From positions 62,001-126,000 of the forward strand of contig CBFFRP010000216.1 of assembly GCA_965644295.1 (NCBI GenBank): DNA of 64,000 nucleotides. Reading direction: 5' to 3'. Of this stretch, positions 61,966 to 64,000 are shown in pieces; positions within the stretch are counted from its first letter, which is position 1, and each line of letters begins with the position of its first letter. The notes beneath the pieces were generated by a model, which worked only from the letters and a program-made list of their open reading frames with translations, was not told the origin of the DNA and did not search any database. The position numbers and the translations under genes are program-made. Source of the stretch: Paraphysomonas bandaiensis. Taxonomy: Eukaryota; Chrysophyceae.

Positions 61966-63024
61966 ATGGGTGAGATCAAGCAAAATGTACGATGGGACGA
62001 GTTGTATTTCTTCATTGGTGTAGTGAGCGTCATGGTCAGCTCATGGCTAGTTGGCGCTTTTCCACACTGCTATTGGGTTCAGCATTGTATTATGATTTTC
62101 ATATTGCTCATAATTCGCATTTCCCGGTTCACGAGGAAAGGTTACCAATTCTGGCTTCTCGATTACTGCTATGTCATCAATTACATGGTGCTTATGTATT
62201 ACATGCTTAGTGTTGCTGGAGCGTGCCCTTTTCACAAGTATATTTTCCGAATTGTATTTTCTTCTTGTGTAGGACCATTAGCTATATCTGTGGCAGCATT
62301 TCGAAATTCATTGGTGTTTCATTCAGCAGATAATCTGATCATTTTGGCTTTGCATTTCAGCCCGAATATTGCCATTTGGGGAATGCGTTGGTTTTCTGCC
62401 GATTTGGAGCGCGATTTTCCTAATACATTTCATGTATGCGACAATAATCCAACTGATCGACTAAATTTATTTTTTAGTAATACTGATTGTCCTGGAAGTT
62501 TTACTGATCTTTATTTATGGCCTGTGTTTGTCTACGCAATTTTATGGGCCACACCATACTATTTATTTTTCTTTATTATTGGAAAAGAAGCCCTTAGAAA
62601 AGGGGGATATTACACTATGTTTGATGACATGAGTTCTAAACCGGCTGTTAAGAAGGTTCTATCTATAGGAGGAGATTGGGGGAAGGAATTCAAATATATG
62701 GTATGTCATGGCTTGGCGGTTTATTTAGTGCTTTTTCTTGGACCAGTGTTGTGGCATAGTTTTATTCTTCATACGGCATACTTAGTCTCTATTGTGGGTG
62801 TATCCGTTTATAACGGAGGGACGTATTACTTCCGTGTGTTTGCCAAAAAGTACTATAACGAGGCGATGAAAGAAGTTCAAGATCACGAACAACAAGTCGA
62901 AAAACAAGAACTTGAACTGGCTGATAGATATCTAGGAGAGCACCAAGGATTAAACCCGCTTTCAGCTGTCAATGACGAGAATACTGGTGATGATTGCGTC
63001 GACGCAGGGCACCCGGAGCCATAA
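61966..63024 (+). CDS. GPC1: Glycerophosphocholine acyltransferase-like membrane protein (GPC1/DUF2838 family)
   Basis: Single exon, 352 residues. About seven to eight membrane helices. The signature FWLLDYCYVINYMVLMYYML and the later RNSLVFHSADNLIILALHFSPN stretch match the DUF2838/GPC1 family. Known: yeast Gpc1 acylates glycerophosphocholine with acyl-CoA to lysophosphatidylcholine, remodelling phosphatidylcholine at the ER. Conserved His/Asp in the R-N-S-L-V-F-H-S-x-D motif are visible. The C-terminus ends in a cytosolic coiled-coil Glu/Gln-rich tail. The family length (about 300-480) fits. A candidate AATAAA at 63049-63054 lies 25 nt past the stop. Confidence 0.9.
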   Translation: MGEIKQNVRWDELYFFIGVVSVMVSSWLVGAFPHCYWVQHCIMIFILLIIRISRFTRKGYQFWLLDYCYVINYMVLMYYMLSVAGACPFHKYIFRIVFSSCVGPLAISVAAFRNSLVFHSADNLIILALHFSPNIAIWGMRWFSADLERDFPNTFHVCDNNPTDRLNLFFSNTDCPGSFTDLYLWPVFVYAILWATPYYLFFFIIGKEALRKGGYYTMFDDMSSKPAVKKVLSIGGDWGKEFKYMVCHGLAVYLVLFLGPVLWHSFILHTAYLVSIVGVSVYNGGTYYFRVFAKKYYNEAMKEVQDHEQQVEKQELELADRYLGEHQGLNPLSAVNDENTGDDCVDAGHPEP

Positions 63025-64000
63025 TAGCTATACCTGGTGGAATAGTACAATAAATTCGTAGCAATAGATATGTATATTGATAAGTGTATAGAAAAAGTGA
63101 TTGCAATACTACAATGTATATTTTTTTCTATGAAACGTGCCCGCAATACTTATTTCGTTGTGAGTGATGATATTAATGACGCCTTGTAATAATACTTTTC
63201 AGTACGAAGTGTGAGAGTCTGATGTAACGTGTCCTAATTCGCTGGTGTCGTGTTCTTCTATAAGTCGAAGTCTCTTAATTTAGGAGCTTCCTAGAATAAC
63301 TTTGATAAACAACGTTTTTTAAAATATAATTTGAAGACATTATTCGTAAAAGATATGACAATAAATATTCCTTGTGTCAAATTGACTACAAACTATATAT
63401 GTATAAAGGAAACCAGCACCAGCAATAACAGTAGGTAACTTGACCTTATTTCTATTCAGAGGAAAGCTATAATGCTAAACCTTTGACGTAATTTCGACTT
63501 ATTCTAATGATAACACAACGCATACACTAACAAGGACATTCAGCAGCATATATTGCTCGCTAATTATGGGGCTCTAACTTCAGCAATGTTACCGATTTGA
63601 GAGATATGTGGGGTGGGAAATATCTCACTACATCAGGTAGATGAGTTTAAAATATAAAATTCGCCCTTATTCATCTGGAGTAGAGTTTACAATGTACAGT
63701 TCACACTGCCTGTAGTTACTGTTTGCATTCTCTCAGTCTTGCGGGTAAATTCTATTATCTCTCAGTAATTCTGATACCGTGGCCAACAAGAACCATACAC
63801 TACATCTTATTCCACTTACAGCACAAGCAGGTCAACCATATCGTGCACCCTCGACGAAAAAGTTCAGAGCTACCTGATTGATGATCGTAAGTGCAGCTGT
63901 GCTCTGCATCTGGCTATCTCCCCTTGCGGTTCATTCGAATGACTTGAACAACACGACTTCAATTAAAAAGCGACTTTTTGGAATATAAACTGGGGATTTT
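63025..64000. other. Terminal gap, no gene
   Basis: 3' flank of the acyltransferase gene with a candidate poly(A) signal at 63049. The rest is AT-rich with no supported feature. Confidence 0.45.

Overview
The window reads as nuclear DNA of a protist, most likely a photosynthetic or heterotrophic stramenopile (diatom or relative). Reasons: compact genes with 49-90 nt GT-AG introns; a bZIP factor followed by an NTF2-like and a PAS-like domain, an arrangement I associate with stramenopiles; Pro-Thr and Ser-rich secreted proteins with Lin12/Notch repeats joined to a REJ module; and a Ty1/copia element with a single fused gag-pol frame. The species cannot be named from sequence alone. No bacterial, organellar or CRISPR features were seen.

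Layout. 26-613 (-) small unknown gene. 2184-13338 (-) a giant four-exon cell-surface receptor-like gene of about 3,665 residues. 13897-15752 (+) eIF2-alpha-kinase-like gene. 15.8-20 kb is repeat-rich, with a dispersed non-coding repeat and a folded-back gag fragment. 21488-24424 (-) bZIP/PAS transcription factor of nine exons. 24731-24816 (-) tRNA-Leu(TAA). 24964-26922 (+) secreted TIM-barrel-like protein. 27-31 kb holds further copies of the dispersed repeat. 31553-32036 (+) three-exon ABM-like small protein. 32819-38325 a young Ty1/copia element with target-site duplications. 38865-41978 (-) secreted-type GT41/OGT-like glycosyltransferase of eight exons. 43512-46627 (-) MRD1-type rRNA-processing factor with five RRMs. 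47271-48005 (+) F-box-like membrane protein. 48593-50453 (-) C2/FYVE protein. 50950-52231 (+) polytopic membrane protein. 52687-54432 (-) RING protein. 54898-58781 (+) non-canonical poly(A)/nucleotidyl transferase of nine exons, ending in 63-bp tandem repeats. 59210-59346 hAT-like MITE. 59478-59760 solo copia LTR. 60743-61480 (-) unknown gene. 61966-63024 (+) glycerophosphocholine acyltransferase-like gene.

There is no operon logic. The genes are housekeeping and signalling genes (stress kinase, ribosome biogenesis, RNA tailing, lipid acylation, ubiquitin ligase, endosomal FYVE), often arranged as head-to-head divergent pairs with about 460-650 bp between start codons. Mobile DNA is concentrated in the 15.8-20 kb, 28.6-38.3 kb and 59.2-59.8 kb stretches. 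Exon joins were worked out by hand: every proposed GT-AG intron keeps the frame, and the total coding lengths are multiples of three. The most unusual items are the giant cupredoxin/LNR/REJ receptor, the signal-peptide-bearing OGT-like enzyme, the nucleotidyltransferase with a large palm insertion and repeat tail, the perfect gag foldback, and an unclassified dispersed repeat family.
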